Assembly (NCBI RefSeq): GCF_029835735.1
Contig: NZ_JAOEAL010000001.1
Span: forward strand, 1,550,001 to 1,614,000
Direction: 5' to 3'
Length of the DNA stretch: 64,000 nt
From: Shewanella sp. GD04112
GTDB lineage: Bacteria; Pseudomonadota; Gammaproteobacteria; Enterobacterales; Shewanellaceae
Shown here: in pieces, positions 42,251 through 52,552 of the stretch
Layout: the number at the start of each line of letters is the position of its first letter
How positions within the stretch are numbered: position 1 is the first letter of the stretch
Notes under the pieces: model-generated
Seen by the model: the letters and a program-made list of their open reading frames with translations, nothing else
Database searches by the model: none
What the model was told of the DNA's origin: nothing
Program-made: the position numbers and the translations under genes

Positions 42251-44698
42251 TTATTTCCCGAGCCTGACACTTTTCAGACGCAACGCATTCACAATGACGC
42301 TGACGGAGGAAAGAGCCATGGCCGCCGCCGCAATAACTGGCGACAGCAGTATTCCATACACAGGATAAAGCAGACCTGCAGCCACAGGCACGCCAAGTGC
42401 GTTGTAGATAAATGCAAAAAACAGATTCTGTCGGATATTTTTCATGGTGATCTCTGACAGATGACGGGCCCTGTTCAGTATCATCAAGTCGCCTTTGAGA
42501 AGGGTGACTCCGGCACTTTCAATTGCCACATCTGTACCCGTTCCCATAGCTATGCCCACGTCAGCCGCTGCCAGCGCCGGGGCATCATTTACACCGTCCC
42601 CCGCCATCGCAACCACATGACCAGACGCTTTCAGTCGGGTTATCACTGCTTTTTTGCCGTCAGGCAGAACCCCGGCTTCAACCTCATCTATTCCCAGTTT
42701 CCGTGCGACTGCTTCAGCAGTAAGCTGGTTATCCCCGGTGAGCATAACAATGCGGATCCCCGCCTGACGCAAAGCTTTAAGCGCATCCGGCGTGGTTGCT
42801 TTCACGGGATCCGAGATAGCTATCAGGCCTGCAAGGTACCCATCTGTGGCCACATAGATAACGGTAGCGCCTTCCATCCGCAACGTATCCGCAACGGCCT
42901 TTTGATTATCAATAACGATACTGTTTTCCTGCATAGCCAGTTCATTACCAATAACAACCCGTTGACCTTCAACATCGCCTGAAACACCTTTCCCCGACGG
43001 AGCATTGAAATCACTGACTGCGGGTATCATGATCCCCCTGTGCTGGGCTGCCCGGACTACAGCCATACCCAGCGGATGCTGCGAGCCTTTTTCCACTGCG
43101 GCCGCTACACGTAAAAGAGATGCTTCCCCACCCGGATTGAGACTGATAATCCCTGTCACCGTAGGCGAACCTTCCGTGAGCGTGCCTGTTTTGTCGACAA
43201 CCAGCGTGTCCACTTTTTCAAGACGCTCAAGGGCTTCGGCATTCCTGATTAACACCCCGCCCTGGGCTCCTTTGCCTACCCCCACCATTATCGACATCGG
43301 TGTGGCCAGCCCCAGTGCGCAGGGGCAGGCAATAATCAGGACCGACACAGCCGCAATCAGACCGTGCGCCATCCTGGGCTCGGGCCCCCAGACAGACCAG
43401 ATCACGAAAGCAACAACCGCGATAAGTATCACCAGAGGAACAAACCAGCCTGAAACGCTGTCAGCCATTCTCTGGATGGGGGCACGCGAACGCTGTGCAT
43501 CAGCGACCATCTGAACAATTCGTGAGAGCATCGTTTCATCACCGACTTTCTCTGCACGGATGATAAGACTACCTGTCTGATTAATCGTCCCCCCAATGAC
43601 AGGGTCACCCTTCGTTTTGGTAACCGGCATAGACTCCCCGGTCACCATCGATTCATCAACGGTTGTTTTGCCTTCGATCACGATACCGTCGACCGGAATA
43701 CTCTCTCCAGGTCTGATGCGGAGCTTATCGCCAGGCAGGACATCTTCCGCATTAATATCCGTTTCATGACCGTCATGATCCAGCCGTCTGGCGGTTTTGG
43801 GGGCAAGGTTCAGAAGCGCAGTAATGGCGCCTGAGGTTTGTTCCCGTGCCCGCAGCTCAAGAACCTGTCCCAGCAGAACAAGCACCGTAATAACTGCTGC
43901 GGCTTCAAAATAAACGGCCACCAGGCCATCCATGTTTCTGAACGATGCAGGAAACCAGGAGGGGAAGACGGTTGCAATGACGCTGTAAACCCAGGCTACG
44001 CCGGTCCCCATTGCAACAAGGGTAAACATATTCAGGGAGCGGTTACGTAACGACATTCCGGCCCGGGCGAAGAATGGCCAGCCACACCACAACACGACAG
44101 GGGAGGCCAGAAGCAGCTGCAGCCATGTGTTGTACTGTGGCGGTACTGTATTCCTCAAGTCGGGAAACAGATGAGATCCCATTTCGAGTACCAGAACCGG
44201 AAACGCCAGCAACAACCCCAGCCAGAAGCGTCTTGTCATGTCGTGAAGTTCATCACTCGGCCCCGTGGATGCCGTAGCTACGAGCGGCTCCAGTGCCATT
44301 CCACAGACAGGACAGCTTCCGGGACCATTGCGGCGTATCTCCGGGTGCATCGGACATGTCCACACACCTTCAGAATTCTCTTTTTCCGCCTGGTGGTGAG
44401 GCTGTTTTATCTGATCAGGGCTGACTTCGTGATGATCGTGGTGATGGTGATGGGAATGTTCACAGGCATCTTCGGTAAGATAACGATCGGGATGGGCTTT
44501 AAATTTACTCTCACAGCTGGCGGAGCAGAAATAAAGTTGATGGTCCTGGTATCGAATGCTGCTGTGCGCCCTGTCGGGCAGGATGGCCATCCCGCACACG
44601 GGATCTCTCACCTTATGCAATACGTGGCCCTCGTCCGGGGATAATGTCTGCTCAGAAGCAGTCTGGTTGTTGTGTTGCACTGCATTGTCATTTTTCAC
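42251..44698 (-). CDS. silP: Ag(I)/Cu(I)-exporting P-type ATPase
   Basis: 815 residues. YHS-like Cys region near residues 35-75, a His-rich stretch (HSHHHHHDHH) and a CPMHPEIRRNGPGSCPVCGM metal-binding domain near 115-135 precede the P1B ATPase core: IACPCALGLATP (CPC in the membrane, near 456), DKTGTLTEG (phosphorylated Asp, near 502) and GDGVNDAPAL (near 701). It pumps silver or copper from the cytoplasm to the periplasm. The His-rich and HMBD N-terminus is typical of SilP. It is the distal gene of the silCFBAGP operon. Confidence 0.95.
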   Translation of the reverse strand: MKNDNAVQHNNQTASEQTLSPDEGHVLHKVRDPVCGMAILPDRAHSSIRYQDHQLYFCSASCESKFKAHPDRYLTEDACEHSHHHHHDHHEVSPDQIKQPHHQAEKENSEGVWTCPMHPEIRRNGPGSCPVCGMALEPLVATASTGPSDELHDMTRRFWLGLLLAFPVLVLEMGSHLFPDLRNTVPPQYNTWLQLLLASPVVLWCGWPFFARAGMSLRNRSLNMFTLVAMGTGVAWVYSVIATVFPSWFPASFRNMDGLVAVYFEAAAVITVLVLLGQVLELRAREQTSGAITALLNLAPKTARRLDHDGHETDINAEDVLPGDKLRIRPGESIPVDGIVIEGKTTVDESMVTGESMPVTKTKGDPVIGGTINQTGSLIIRAEKVGDETMLSRIVQMVADAQRSRAPIQRMADSVSGWFVPLVILIAVVAFVIWSVWGPEPRMAHGLIAAVSVLIIACPCALGLATPMSIMVGVGKGAQGGVLIRNAEALERLEKVDTLVVDKTGTLTEGSPTVTGIISLNPGGEASLLRVAAAVEKGSQHPLGMAVVRAAQHRGIMIPAVSDFNAPSGKGVSGDVEGQRVVIGNELAMQENSIVIDNQKAVADTLRMEGATVIYVATDGYLAGLIAISDPVKATTPDALKALRQAGIRIVMLTGDNQLTAEAVARKLGIDEVEAGVLPDGKKAVITRLKASGHVVAMAGDGVNDAPALAAADVGIAMGTGTDVAIESAGVTLLKGDLMILNRARHLSEITMKNIRQNLFFAFIYNALGVPVAAGLLYPVYGILLSPVIAAAAMALSSVSVIVNALRLKSVRLGK

Positions 44699-44824
44699 AG
44701 TAACTCTCCTTATGCATACCGAAGCATCTTCTGTCTTCAGGGTATGTCATGGATGCGATTACCACGAATATCGCCGGCACAGGAGTGCCTGCTACCAGCG
44801 TCCCGTTATCAGCCGTTCCGCTGA

Positions 44825-45271
44825 CTATTCGATTCGCTGGAAGACTTTTTTACTTCCATCCGGTGAGAATGCGATAACATCGTAAGCCTCTTTTCGGGCT
44901 CCCATCTCCATTCCAGGACTTCCTGCTGGCATACCGGGGGTGGCGAGACCGTATATACCCGAACCAGACTGCATTGCCTTATGTATCGTTGTCGCAGGCA
45001 CATGGCCTTCAATGATCAAATTACCGGCAACCGCGGTATGACAACTTCGTAGTCCTGCAGGAATAGCATGCTTTTCTTTCAGGGCTGACAGCGCCTGATC
45101 ATTCATGACGTGAGTTCGTACTTCAAACCCGTCTTTTTCCATCGCTTTGCCCCACAGGGAACAACAGCCACAGTTTTCAGATTTGTACATATCAATCACT
45201 TTTTCACTCGCCATCGCGGGTAGTGAAAGGCCGAGAGCCAGCGCCATTAGAACCACTTTTTTCATACTCAC
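44825..45271 (-). CDS. silG: DUF411 metal-binding protein (SilG)
   Basis: 148 residues with a signal peptide (LMALALGLSLPAMA) and the DUF411 pattern: MYKSENCGCCSLWGKAMEKDGF and LRSCHTAVAGNLIIEGHVPA. The CGCC cluster probably binds Cu(I)/Ag(I) in the periplasm. It is the gene often called silG or ORF105 between silA and silP. A second, less similar DUF411 protein occurs at 62.0-62.6 kb. Confidence 0.9.
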   Translation of the reverse strand: MSMKKVVLMALALGLSLPAMASEKVIDMYKSENCGCCSLWGKAMEKDGFEVRTHVMNDQALSALKEKHAIPAGLRSCHTAVAGNLIIEGHVPATTIHKAMQSGSGIYGLATPGMPAGSPGMEMGARKEAYDVIAFSPDGSKKVFQRIE

Positions 45272-45293
45272 CTCTGTATATTATCGATATAAA

Positions 45294-45344
45294 CCCTGAC
45301 GTCAGGGTGAATCAGTAAAGAAGGACACCCACAGGGGGTGCCCT
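45294..45344 (-). promoter_or_regulatory. palindrome and hairpin between silA and silG
   Basis: CCCTGACGTCAGGG (45294-45307) is a perfect 14-base palindrome, and GGACACCC...GGGTGCCC (about 45324-45344) forms a hairpin just after the silA stop. They may attenuate or process the transcript so that silG and silP are made at another level than silA. There is no T run, so a simple terminator is unlikely. Confidence 0.5.
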
Positions 45345-45351
45345 TTCAGGT

Positions 45352-48300
45352 TCAGGACACGCTTTTTTTATGTCTGCGCAGCCAGATTAATTTGTAGGCG
45401 GCAGGAATAATGAACAGGGACAGCAGCGGAGCCGTGATCATCCCACCAATCATGGGTGCCGCGATACGGCTCATGACTTCTGAACCTGCACCGGTTCCCC
45501 AGAGTATTGGCAGCAGACCCGCAACGATCACCGCCACGGTCATGGCTTTCGGCCGGACACGCAGTACGGCACCATGATAGAGGGCTTCATCAAGGCCTTC
45601 CGGTGTGAACGTCTCTTTACGGGACAATTTCGGGTGCGCTTCAATGGCATGACGCAGATACATCAGCATGACCACGCCAAACTCTGCTGCCACCCCGGCC
45701 AGGGCGATAAACCCGGTTCCGGTCGCCACTGACATATGGAAGCCCTGCCAGTACAGGAACCATATCCCGCCAACCAGGGCAAACGGCAGGCTCATCAGGA
45801 TCAACAGGGCTTCATCAACCCTGCGGAATGCCAGATATAACAGGATGAAGATGATCATCACCGTCATCGGTACCATCAGTTTTAATTTCTTATTGGCGTG
45901 CTCGAGTAATTCAAACTGTCCTGAGAATGCCACACTGGTCCCCGGTCTCAGTTTCACTTTCTCACTGATGGCCGTCTTAATATCGTTCACCACCGACACC
46001 ATGTCCCTGCCGCGGGCATCAACATAAATCCAGCTGGCTGGCCGGGCATTTTCGGTTTTCAGCATGGTTGGTCCGGAAACGACCTTAATATCGGCAACAT
46101 CGCCCAGCGTAATTTGCTGCTTCATTGGGGTCAGGATTGGCATCTCTCTCAACGCCTGCGGACTGTTACGGTAATCCTGCGGATAGCGAATGTTAATAGG
46201 GTACCGGGCCACGCCTTCAACCGTCTCACCCACCATAGCCCCACCGATTGCTGAAGAGACGAACAGCTGGACGTCGCCCACAGTCATCCCGTACCGGGAA
46301 GCTTTTTCCCGGTTAATGTCCACATCAATATAACGTCCACCTTCCAGTCGTTCAGCCAGTGCGGAAACCACACCAGGTACGGTTTTAGCGACTGCTTCGA
46401 TACTCTGTGCTGTTACATCGATATCCGACAGAACAGTACCCGATACCTTAATACCTATCGGACTTTTAATGCCGGTTGAGAGCATATCAATACGGTTACG
46501 GATAGGCGGTACCCAGAGGTTGGCCAGACCCGGTAAACGGACGGTCCTGTCGAGTTCTTCAATAATCTTGTCAATCGTCATGCCTGGACGCCACTGATCC
46601 TCAGGTTTCAGTTGGATGGTGGTTTCCATCATTTCGAGCGGAGCAGAATCCGTGGCGGTCTCAGCCTTACCGGTCTTGCCAAAAACTGAGGCCACTTCAG
46701 GCACCGTTTTGATTAGTTTGTCCGTGGTCTGTAAGAGCGCAGCAGCTTCTCCAGGAGACACGCCAGGTAACGTTGACGGCATATACAACAGGTCACCTTC
46801 GTTAATCTTCGGTAAAAACTCGCCGCCCACCTGACTCAGTGGCCAGATAACAGTGAAAATGGATAAAGCCGCAACCAGCAGGGTTGTTTTTGGCCAGTGT
46901 AGTACCCTGAGCAGTAACGGGTGATACGCTTTAATCAGCAACCGGTTCAGTGGGTTACTGGTCTCAGCAGGAATTTTCCCGCGGATCCAGAACCCCATCA
47001 GAATAGGGATAACAATGATTGCCAGTATGGCTGCACCCGCCATGGAATACGTTTTTGTAAAGGCCAGCGGACCAAACAGACGCCCTTCCTGCCCTTCCAG
47101 GGTAAAAATAGGAATGAACGATAATGTGATAATCAGCAGGCTGATAAACAGCGCTGGACCCACTTCAACGGAGGCGTCAGTGATAACCTTCCAGCGGGTG
47201 GCATTATCAATCTGTTCCCCGGGATGCTGATGGTCCCACTCCTCAAGCCGTTTATGCGCGTTTTCGATCATGACGATGGCGGCATCCACCATCGCTCCGA
47301 CGGCTATTGCAATCCCTCCCAGCGACATAATGTTGGCATTCAGCCCCTGGAAGTGCATGACGATAAAGGCGATACACAGGCCAAGTGGCAGAGAAATAAT
47401 CGCCACCAGGGCAGAACGGACATGCCAGAGGAACAGTGCGCAAACGACAGCAACAACGATAAACTCTTCAAGAAGCTTGTAACTGAGGTTGTCAATCGCA
47501 CGATCGATTAACTGGCTGCGATCGTATGTCGTTACGATCTCCACTCCTTCAGGCAGGCTTGCCTTCAGCGTGTCCAGTTTATCCCTCACCGCCGTAATGA
47601 CTTCGCGTGCATTTTTGCCCGAACGCAGGATCACCACTCCGCCAGCGACTTCGCCCTGACCGTTAAGCTCAGCGATACCACGCCGCATTTCCGGTCCCAA
47701 TTGTATGCGGGCAACATCACGCAGGTAAACAGGTACTCCATTTTCCCCCGTTTTCAGGACGATATTTTTGAAATCATCAATAGTCTGAAGATAACCGCTG
47801 GCCCGGACCATATACTCTGACTGAGCAATTTCAACAGATGAGCCACCGGCTTCCTGGTTAGATGAGCTAAGAGCTTGTTTTACTTCTGGCAGACCGATGC
47901 CGTACTGCGTCAGTTTTACCGGGTCAAGCTGGATCTGATACTGCTTAACCACGCCGCCTACGGATGCAACTTCAGCGACATTAGGAATGGTTTTCAGCTC
48001 AAACTTCAGGAACCAGTCCTGCAGAGAACGCAGTTCTGAAAGGTCGAGTTTTCCGCTGCGATCGACAAGGGCATATTCAAAAATCCAGCCCACACCCGTG
48101 GCATCCGGACCGATTTCAGAACTCACCCCGGCGGGCAGTTTTCCCTGAACCTGATTCAGATATTCCAGCACGCGGGAACGGGCCCAGTACAGATCGGTGC
48201 CGTCTTCAAAAATGACATATACATACGAATCACCGAACTGTGAAAAACCACGCACAGTTTTTGCGCCAGGTACGGAGAGCATGGTGGTGGTAAGTGGATA

Positions 48301-48498
48301 GGTGACCTGGTTTTCTACAATCTGCGGGGCCTGGCCGGGATAGCTGGTTTTAATAATGACCTGCACATCTGACAGGTCAGGCAAGGCATCGACTGGCGTG
48401 TTAATAATCGTCCATGTACCCCAGATGCTGAGAAACAGGGCCCCCATCATGACCAGGAAACGGTTGGCGACAGAGCGCCGGATAATCCATTCAATCAT
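45352..48498 (-). CDS. silA: RND efflux pump, inner-membrane subunit
   Basis: 1048 residues, the size of CusA/SilA heavy-metal RND transporters. The N-terminus (IIRRSVANRFLVMMGALFLS) and the DVQVIIKTSYPGQAPQIVE region are typical. Two large periplasmic loops and 12 membrane segments are expected, with GAMVDAAIVMIENAHKRLEE marking the proton-relay region. It drives Ag(I)/Cu(I) from periplasm through SilC using proton import. It starts 10 bases after silB. Confidence 0.96.
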   Translation of the reverse strand: MIEWIIRRSVANRFLVMMGALFLSIWGTWTIINTPVDALPDLSDVQVIIKTSYPGQAPQIVENQVTYPLTTTMLSVPGAKTVRGFSQFGDSYVYVIFEDGTDLYWARSRVLEYLNQVQGKLPAGVSSEIGPDATGVGWIFEYALVDRSGKLDLSELRSLQDWFLKFELKTIPNVAEVASVGGVVKQYQIQLDPVKLTQYGIGLPEVKQALSSSNQEAGGSSVEIAQSEYMVRASGYLQTIDDFKNIVLKTGENGVPVYLRDVARIQLGPEMRRGIAELNGQGEVAGGVVILRSGKNAREVITAVRDKLDTLKASLPEGVEIVTTYDRSQLIDRAIDNLSYKLLEEFIVVAVVCALFLWHVRSALVAIISLPLGLCIAFIVMHFQGLNANIMSLGGIAIAVGAMVDAAIVMIENAHKRLEEWDHQHPGEQIDNATRWKVITDASVEVGPALFISLLIITLSFIPIFTLEGQEGRLFGPLAFTKTYSMAGAAILAIIVIPILMGFWIRGKIPAETSNPLNRLLIKAYHPLLLRVLHWPKTTLLVAALSIFTVIWPLSQVGGEFLPKINEGDLLYMPSTLPGVSPGEAAALLQTTDKLIKTVPEVASVFGKTGKAETATDSAPLEMMETTIQLKPEDQWRPGMTIDKIIEELDRTVRLPGLANLWVPPIRNRIDMLSTGIKSPIGIKVSGTVLSDIDVTAQSIEAVAKTVPGVVSALAERLEGGRYIDVDINREKASRYGMTVGDVQLFVSSAIGGAMVGETVEGVARYPINIRYPQDYRNSPQALREMPILTPMKQQITLGDVADIKVVSGPTMLKTENARPASWIYVDARGRDMVSVVNDIKTAISEKVKLRPGTSVAFSGQFELLEHANKKLKLMVPMTVMIIFILLYLAFRRVDEALLILMSLPFALVGGIWFLYWQGFHMSVATGTGFIALAGVAAEFGVVMLMYLRHAIEAHPKLSRKETFTPEGLDEALYHGAVLRVRPKAMTVAVIVAGLLPILWGTGAGSEVMSRIAAPMIGGMITAPLLSLFIIPAAYKLIWLRRHKKSVS

Positions 48499-48508
48499 CG
48501 TCGTCTCC

Positions 48509-49801
48509 TCAGTGCCCTGAATGCCTATTTACAGGCTGGTCAGACATTGCTGGCATACTGCTTTCTGTTTTTTCAGGATGGCGCATACGTTCCAGCGCGC
48601 CCGTAATATTGGCTTCGGAGTCAATGAGGAACAGACCACTGACCACCACGGTATCGCCTTCATTCAGGCCGGAGCCGATGCCGGACTGTTGTTGTGATTC
48701 ATGCAGAACGTGGATCTGTTTCGGCACAAACTTGCCTTCATCATCAACAGTAATCACGCGCTGTTCTTTGCCGGTATCGATAACGGCCTGGCTTGGTATC
48801 AGCAGCATCTCCTGGCTCTTGGTATTGAGTTTCAGATAGGCATTCATGCCCGGCTTGAGAAACTCATCCTTATTAGAAACCTGGAGACGGACCTGAAGCG
48901 TACGGGTTGTCTGATCCACGCTGGGAAGAATGTTCCATTTTTCGACATGGAATGTTTTATCCGGATAAGCCGGTACCGAAATTTCAAACTGCGACGTATC
49001 TTTCAGCAGATAGGCGATAGATTCCGGCACTGCAGCGCTGATCCAGACCGGGTCCATCCCCTGAATCTGAGCCACCACCTTATCTTTCGAAATATTCATG
49101 CCGGTGCGCAGGTCAAATGCAGTAATGACACCATCAATAGGTGCTTTAATGGTAAAACGGGTCTGGATTGTGCGGGTTGAACGCAGTCTTTGAATATCCT
49201 CTTCCGGCATACCAGCCAGACGAAGTCGCTCCAGAACCCCTTTTATCTGGGTTGGCGTACCGCCTGTACCGGATAGCAGCAGGAACTCACTTTGTGCCTC
49301 AACCCATTCAGGAATGGTGATATCGATAAGCGGAGTGCCTTTCTTCACATGATCGCCAGTAGTCAGGGGATACACTTTTTCGACGAAACCGTCAGAGCGC
49401 GCCTGCACAATGACAAACTGATATTCGTTGTAACTGACATTAGCCGGAATTGTCTGAGAATAATTCAGCATTCCTCGCGTGACTTTTTGCGTTTTTAATC
49501 CCAGATTCTGAACCTGGGTTGGATCGATACGGATCCCGCCATTACTTTTATCGCCACTTTCATCAGCATATTTTGGCACAAGGTCCATATCCATAAAGGG
49601 AGATTTTCCGGGTTTATCAAATTTGGTATCCGGTTTCATCGGGTCATACCAGAAAAGTACCTTTTTCTCCGGTGCCTTTTGTTCTGTTTGTACTGTTTTT
49701 TGTGATGAGTTTACATACTGCCAGGCAGTAACCGATATCAGCCCTCCTGCTAGGAGGCTGCTGATAATTATTGCAGCATATTTTATCTTTAAAGAAGCCA
49801 T
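48509..49801 (-). CDS. silB: RND efflux periplasmic adaptor
   Basis: 430 residues with an N-terminal membrane anchor and the heavy-metal-binding segment FWYDPMKPDTKFDKPGKSPF then MDMDLVPKY, whose Met residues bind Cu(I)/Ag(I). The barrel-sandwich and hairpin regions follow. The C-terminus is Met/His-containing (SSMPAMSDQPVNRHSGH). It links SilA to SilC and passes metal to the pump. Confidence 0.96.
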   Translation of the reverse strand: MASLKIKYAAIIISSLLAGGLISVTAWQYVNSSQKTVQTEQKAPEKKVLFWYDPMKPDTKFDKPGKSPFMDMDLVPKYADESGDKSNGGIRIDPTQVQNLGLKTQKVTRGMLNYSQTIPANVSYNEYQFVIVQARSDGFVEKVYPLTTGDHVKKGTPLIDITIPEWVEAQSEFLLLSGTGGTPTQIKGVLERLRLAGMPEEDIQRLRSTRTIQTRFTIKAPIDGVITAFDLRTGMNISKDKVVAQIQGMDPVWISAAVPESIAYLLKDTSQFEISVPAYPDKTFHVEKWNILPSVDQTTRTLQVRLQVSNKDEFLKPGMNAYLKLNTKSQEMLLIPSQAVIDTGKEQRVITVDDEGKFVPKQIHVLHESQQQSGIGSGLNEGDTVVVSGLFLIDSEANITGALERMRHPEKTESSMPAMSDQPVNRHSGH

Positions 49802-49914
49802 ACAATTTCTCGCTGAAAAATCAAAACACCTGGCATATGCGCCCGATCATTCATTCACAGTAATCCCTTAATGAATGTTCAGGCGCACTGGATGTATTCG
49901 CTCCGGACAGTCAA

Positions 49915-50268
49915 TCAGGATTGCGTAACGTTAATGCTTTTGAGTAAGGAGATATTGCCCTGCTGAATAAACGAGAAATCGACATGGTTGCCGATTTTCA
50001 GGGCATTGATAGCGTCGTCTGCATTAACAAAAGTGAAGCGCATGGTCATTGCAGGCCAGCCCACCGCAGGGATTGCTTCGTGCGAAATGGTGATCTTTTT
50101 ACTATTCATATCAATGTCTTTAACGACACCGGTGCCCTTGATAACCTGCTGTACCGAAGCATCACTGGCAGCATTCATATCGCCATGCTGATGTGTTTCA
50201 GCATGAAGACCGGCAGAAAACATGACAGAGAAGGCACCAAATAAAACAGCTTTAAGTGAATTACGCAT
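49915..50268 (-). CDS. silF: periplasmic Ag/Cu chaperone
   Basis: 117 residues: signal peptide ending AGLHA, then a single OB-like domain with KKITISHEAIPAVGWPAMTMRF, where His, Met, Met and Trp form the CusF/SilF metal site. It takes Cu(I) or Ag(I) in the periplasm and delivers it to SilB. Placed between silC and silB, as in plasmid sil operons. Confidence 0.95.
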   Translation of the reverse strand: MRNSLKAVLFGAFSVMFSAGLHAETHQHGDMNAASDASVQQVIKGTGVVKDIDMNSKKITISHEAIPAVGWPAMTMRFTFVNADDAINALKIGNHVDFSFIQQGNISLLKSINVTQS

Positions 50269-50296
50269 TTTTAATTTCCTGATTAATTAAATAAAT

Positions 50297-51682
50297 TTAT
50301 TCTACCCAACCGCCACCCAGCGCAGTAAACAGATTAATTTCGTTAACCTGTCGGGAATAGGTAAGATCGAGAATGGTTTGCTGCGTAGCGAAGAGGGAAC
50401 GTTCTGCATCCAGCACTTCGATGTAACTGACAGCACCACTTGCATACAATCCTCTGGCTCGCTGGAGAGTTATCTGAAGTGAATCAAGATAACGCTGCTG
50501 TGACTCAAGTTGCTGGCTAAGGCTGTCGCGCAGCGCAAACGTGTCGGAAACATCCTTAAAGGCGGACTGAATTTTTTGTTCGTAATTAACCACCGACTGT
50601 TGCTGGCGAATTTCTGCCAGTTTGAGATTGGCTTTGTTCCTGCCGGCATTAAAAACAGGAATGTCAATTTTAGGGATAAAATTCCACATTCCGCTTCCTG
50701 GCGTGAAGAGACTGGACAGCTCCGTACTGCTTGCGGAAAGGCCACTGGTCAGGGTAATGGACGGGAAAAAGGCCGCCCGCGCTGCGCCAATATTCGCATC
50801 AGCAGCTTTCAGCTGGTATTCCGCCTCCATAATATCCGGTCGCTGCAGCAAAATTTGTGACGACAGGTTTGATGGCAGTTTAACTGGCGCGGTCTCACCG
50901 CCTTTCATCCCTTTTTCTGGCGGCAGTGCACGGTACGTTCCCAGCACCAGTTGCAGGGCATTGTTTGCCTGAGCCAGATCGCCTTCTCGTTTGGCTATCT
51001 CAGCGCGGGTACTTTCGATTTGTCCCCTGGCCTGTTCAAGCGCCAGCACATTCGTACTCCCGGTCACGAGCTGTTGCTCAACGAAAGCATAGGACTGTTC
51101 GTAATTTTTCAGCGTTTCCCGCGCGATACGGAGTTGTTCATACGCCAGTTGCTGGCTGAAATAGCTTTGTGAAACGCTGGAGACCAGCAGGATATGTACA
51201 GCCCGACGGGCTTCTTCGCTGGCAAAGTAGTTCTGGCGATCAGCGTCACTCAAGTTCTTGAGCTTGCCGAAAAAATCGAGCTCATAGCGGAGTTCCAGAC
51301 CCGCGTCGTACTCCTGTGTGGTCGGCTTGTCGCCTTTCAGACCACCGCTGTAGGTGATCCCGGATGAGGCATTCAGCTGGGGATAACGATCTGCATCCGT
51401 GACGTTGAACTGGGCCCGGGCCTCTTCAACCTTCAGGGCAGCCATTCTCAAATTACGGTTATTAGCAAGGGCTTCCCCGATCAGCCGGGTAACCTGGGGA
51501 TCGACAAAAAAGTTACGCCAGCCCGTATCCTGATAACCATTCACTGCTGGCGTCAGGCTGTTTCGGGACAGTGAAAACTGCTGGGGTACCGGTGCTGCCG
51601 GGCGCTGATATTCAGGTGCCAGAGAGACACAACCGGTCAGGATGAATATCGTGCTAATGCTGAGTAATTTTAATTTGAACAT
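50297..51682 (-). CDS. silC: outer-membrane efflux channel lipoprotein
   Basis: 461 residues from ATG 51682 (MFKLKLLSISTIFILTGC), giving a lipoprotein signal with LTGC lipobox; the longer frame to 51985 runs into the silR promoter and is not used. The two repeats of the TolC-like fold are visible, with RAQFNVTDADRYPQLNA and AARAAFFPSITLTSG. It is the outer-membrane exit of the SilCBA pump and the first gene of the operon. Confidence 0.95.
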   Translation of the reverse strand: MFKLKLLSISTIFILTGCVSLAPEYQRPAAPVPQQFSLSRNSLTPAVNGYQDTGWRNFFVDPQVTRLIGEALANNRNLRMAALKVEEARAQFNVTDADRYPQLNASSGITYSGGLKGDKPTTQEYDAGLELRYELDFFGKLKNLSDADRQNYFASEEARRAVHILLVSSVSQSYFSQQLAYEQLRIARETLKNYEQSYAFVEQQLVTGSTNVLALEQARGQIESTRAEIAKREGDLAQANNALQLVLGTYRALPPEKGMKGGETAPVKLPSNLSSQILLQRPDIMEAEYQLKAADANIGAARAAFFPSITLTSGLSASSTELSSLFTPGSGMWNFIPKIDIPVFNAGRNKANLKLAEIRQQQSVVNYEQKIQSAFKDVSDTFALRDSLSQQLESQQRYLDSLQITLQRARGLYASGAVSYIEVLDAERSLFATQQTILDLTYSRQVNEINLFTALGGGWVE

Positions 51683-51784
51683 AACGCTTCTCATCCAGGC
51701 AGACCTGGTAAATGGTTCAAATGAAGTCCAGAGTATTGATAGGGGTACTTTACCGAACGCTCTCTGTTTGTCGGGTGACAGGAT

Positions 51785-51802
51785 AATGACAATGTTGTCA
51801 TT
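51785..51802. promoter_or_regulatory. SilR/CusR box between silC and silR
   Basis: AATGACAA-TG-TTGTCATT is a perfect 8-base inverted repeat with a 2-base centre. It lies in the divergent intergenic region and matches the CusR-type box AATGACAANNTTGTCATT. Phosphorylated SilR should bind here to turn on silC and probably silRS. Confidence 0.9.
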
Positions 51803-51871
51803 TTTGCTGTAATCCGTTGATAATGATCGTGGGCGCAATAGAATGACCTTAGCAGCCAGCCGGGGAGCAAG

Positions 51872-52552
51872 ATGAAAATATTGATCGTCGAAGACGAAAT
51901 TAAAACAGGTGAATATCTCAGCAAAGGGCTTAGAGAGGCAGGGTTCGTAGTGGATCACGCTGATAATGGTCTTACCGGATATCATCTCGCCATGACAGCC
52001 GAGTATGATTTAGTCATTCTGGACATCATGCTGCCTGATATGAACGGCTGGGATATCATCCGGATGCTGCGCACTGCCGGAAAGGGTATGCCGGTCTTAC
52101 TGCTGACGGCCCTCGGCACGATCGAACACAGGGTCAAAGGACTGGAACTGGGTGCGGACGATTATCTGGTTAAACCCTTTGCGTTTGCCGAACTGCTAGC
52201 CCGGGTGAAAACCCTTCTGAGGCGGGGAAACACGATGATCACGGAAAGCCAGTTTAGGGTGGCTGGTCTCTCGATTGATCTCGTATCCAGAAAAGTCAGT
52301 CGCGCCGGAAACCGCATTGTGCTCACCAGTAAAGAGTTCAGCCTGCTGGAATTTTTCATTCGCCATCAGGGAGAGGTTCTTCCCCGTTCCCTGATTGCCT
52401 CTCAGGTCTGGGACATGAATTTTGACAGCGACACTAACGCGATTGATGTCGCCGTAAAGCGACTCCGCGCTAAAATAGACAACGATTACGAGACAAAGCT
52501 GATCCAGACAGTCCGGGGCGTGGGCTATATGCTGGAGGTCCCGGATGCATAG
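51872..52552 (+). CDS. silR: response regulator
   Basis: 226 residues, OmpR/PhoB type: LIVEDE acidic pocket, Asp51 in VILDIMLPDM as phosphate acceptor, KPFAFAELLARV at the end of the receiver, and a winged helix ending RGVGYMLE. It activates the sil genes from AATGACAA boxes. It overlaps silS by 8 bases. Confidence 0.96.
   Translation: MKILIVEDEIKTGEYLSKGLREAGFVVDHADNGLTGYHLAMTAEYDLVILDIMLPDMNGWDIIRMLRTAGKGMPVLLLTALGTIEHRVKGLELGADDYLVKPFAFAELLARVKTLLRRGNTMITESQFRVAGLSIDLVSRKVSRAGNRIVLTSKEFSLLEFFIRHQGEVLPRSLIASQVWDMNFDSDTNAIDVAVKRLRAKIDNDYETKLIQTVRGVGYMLEVPDA

Noticed and set aside
51683..51985. 100-residue N-terminal extension of SilC
   Set aside because: It crosses the SilR box and overlaps silR; the lipoprotein signal begins at 51682.
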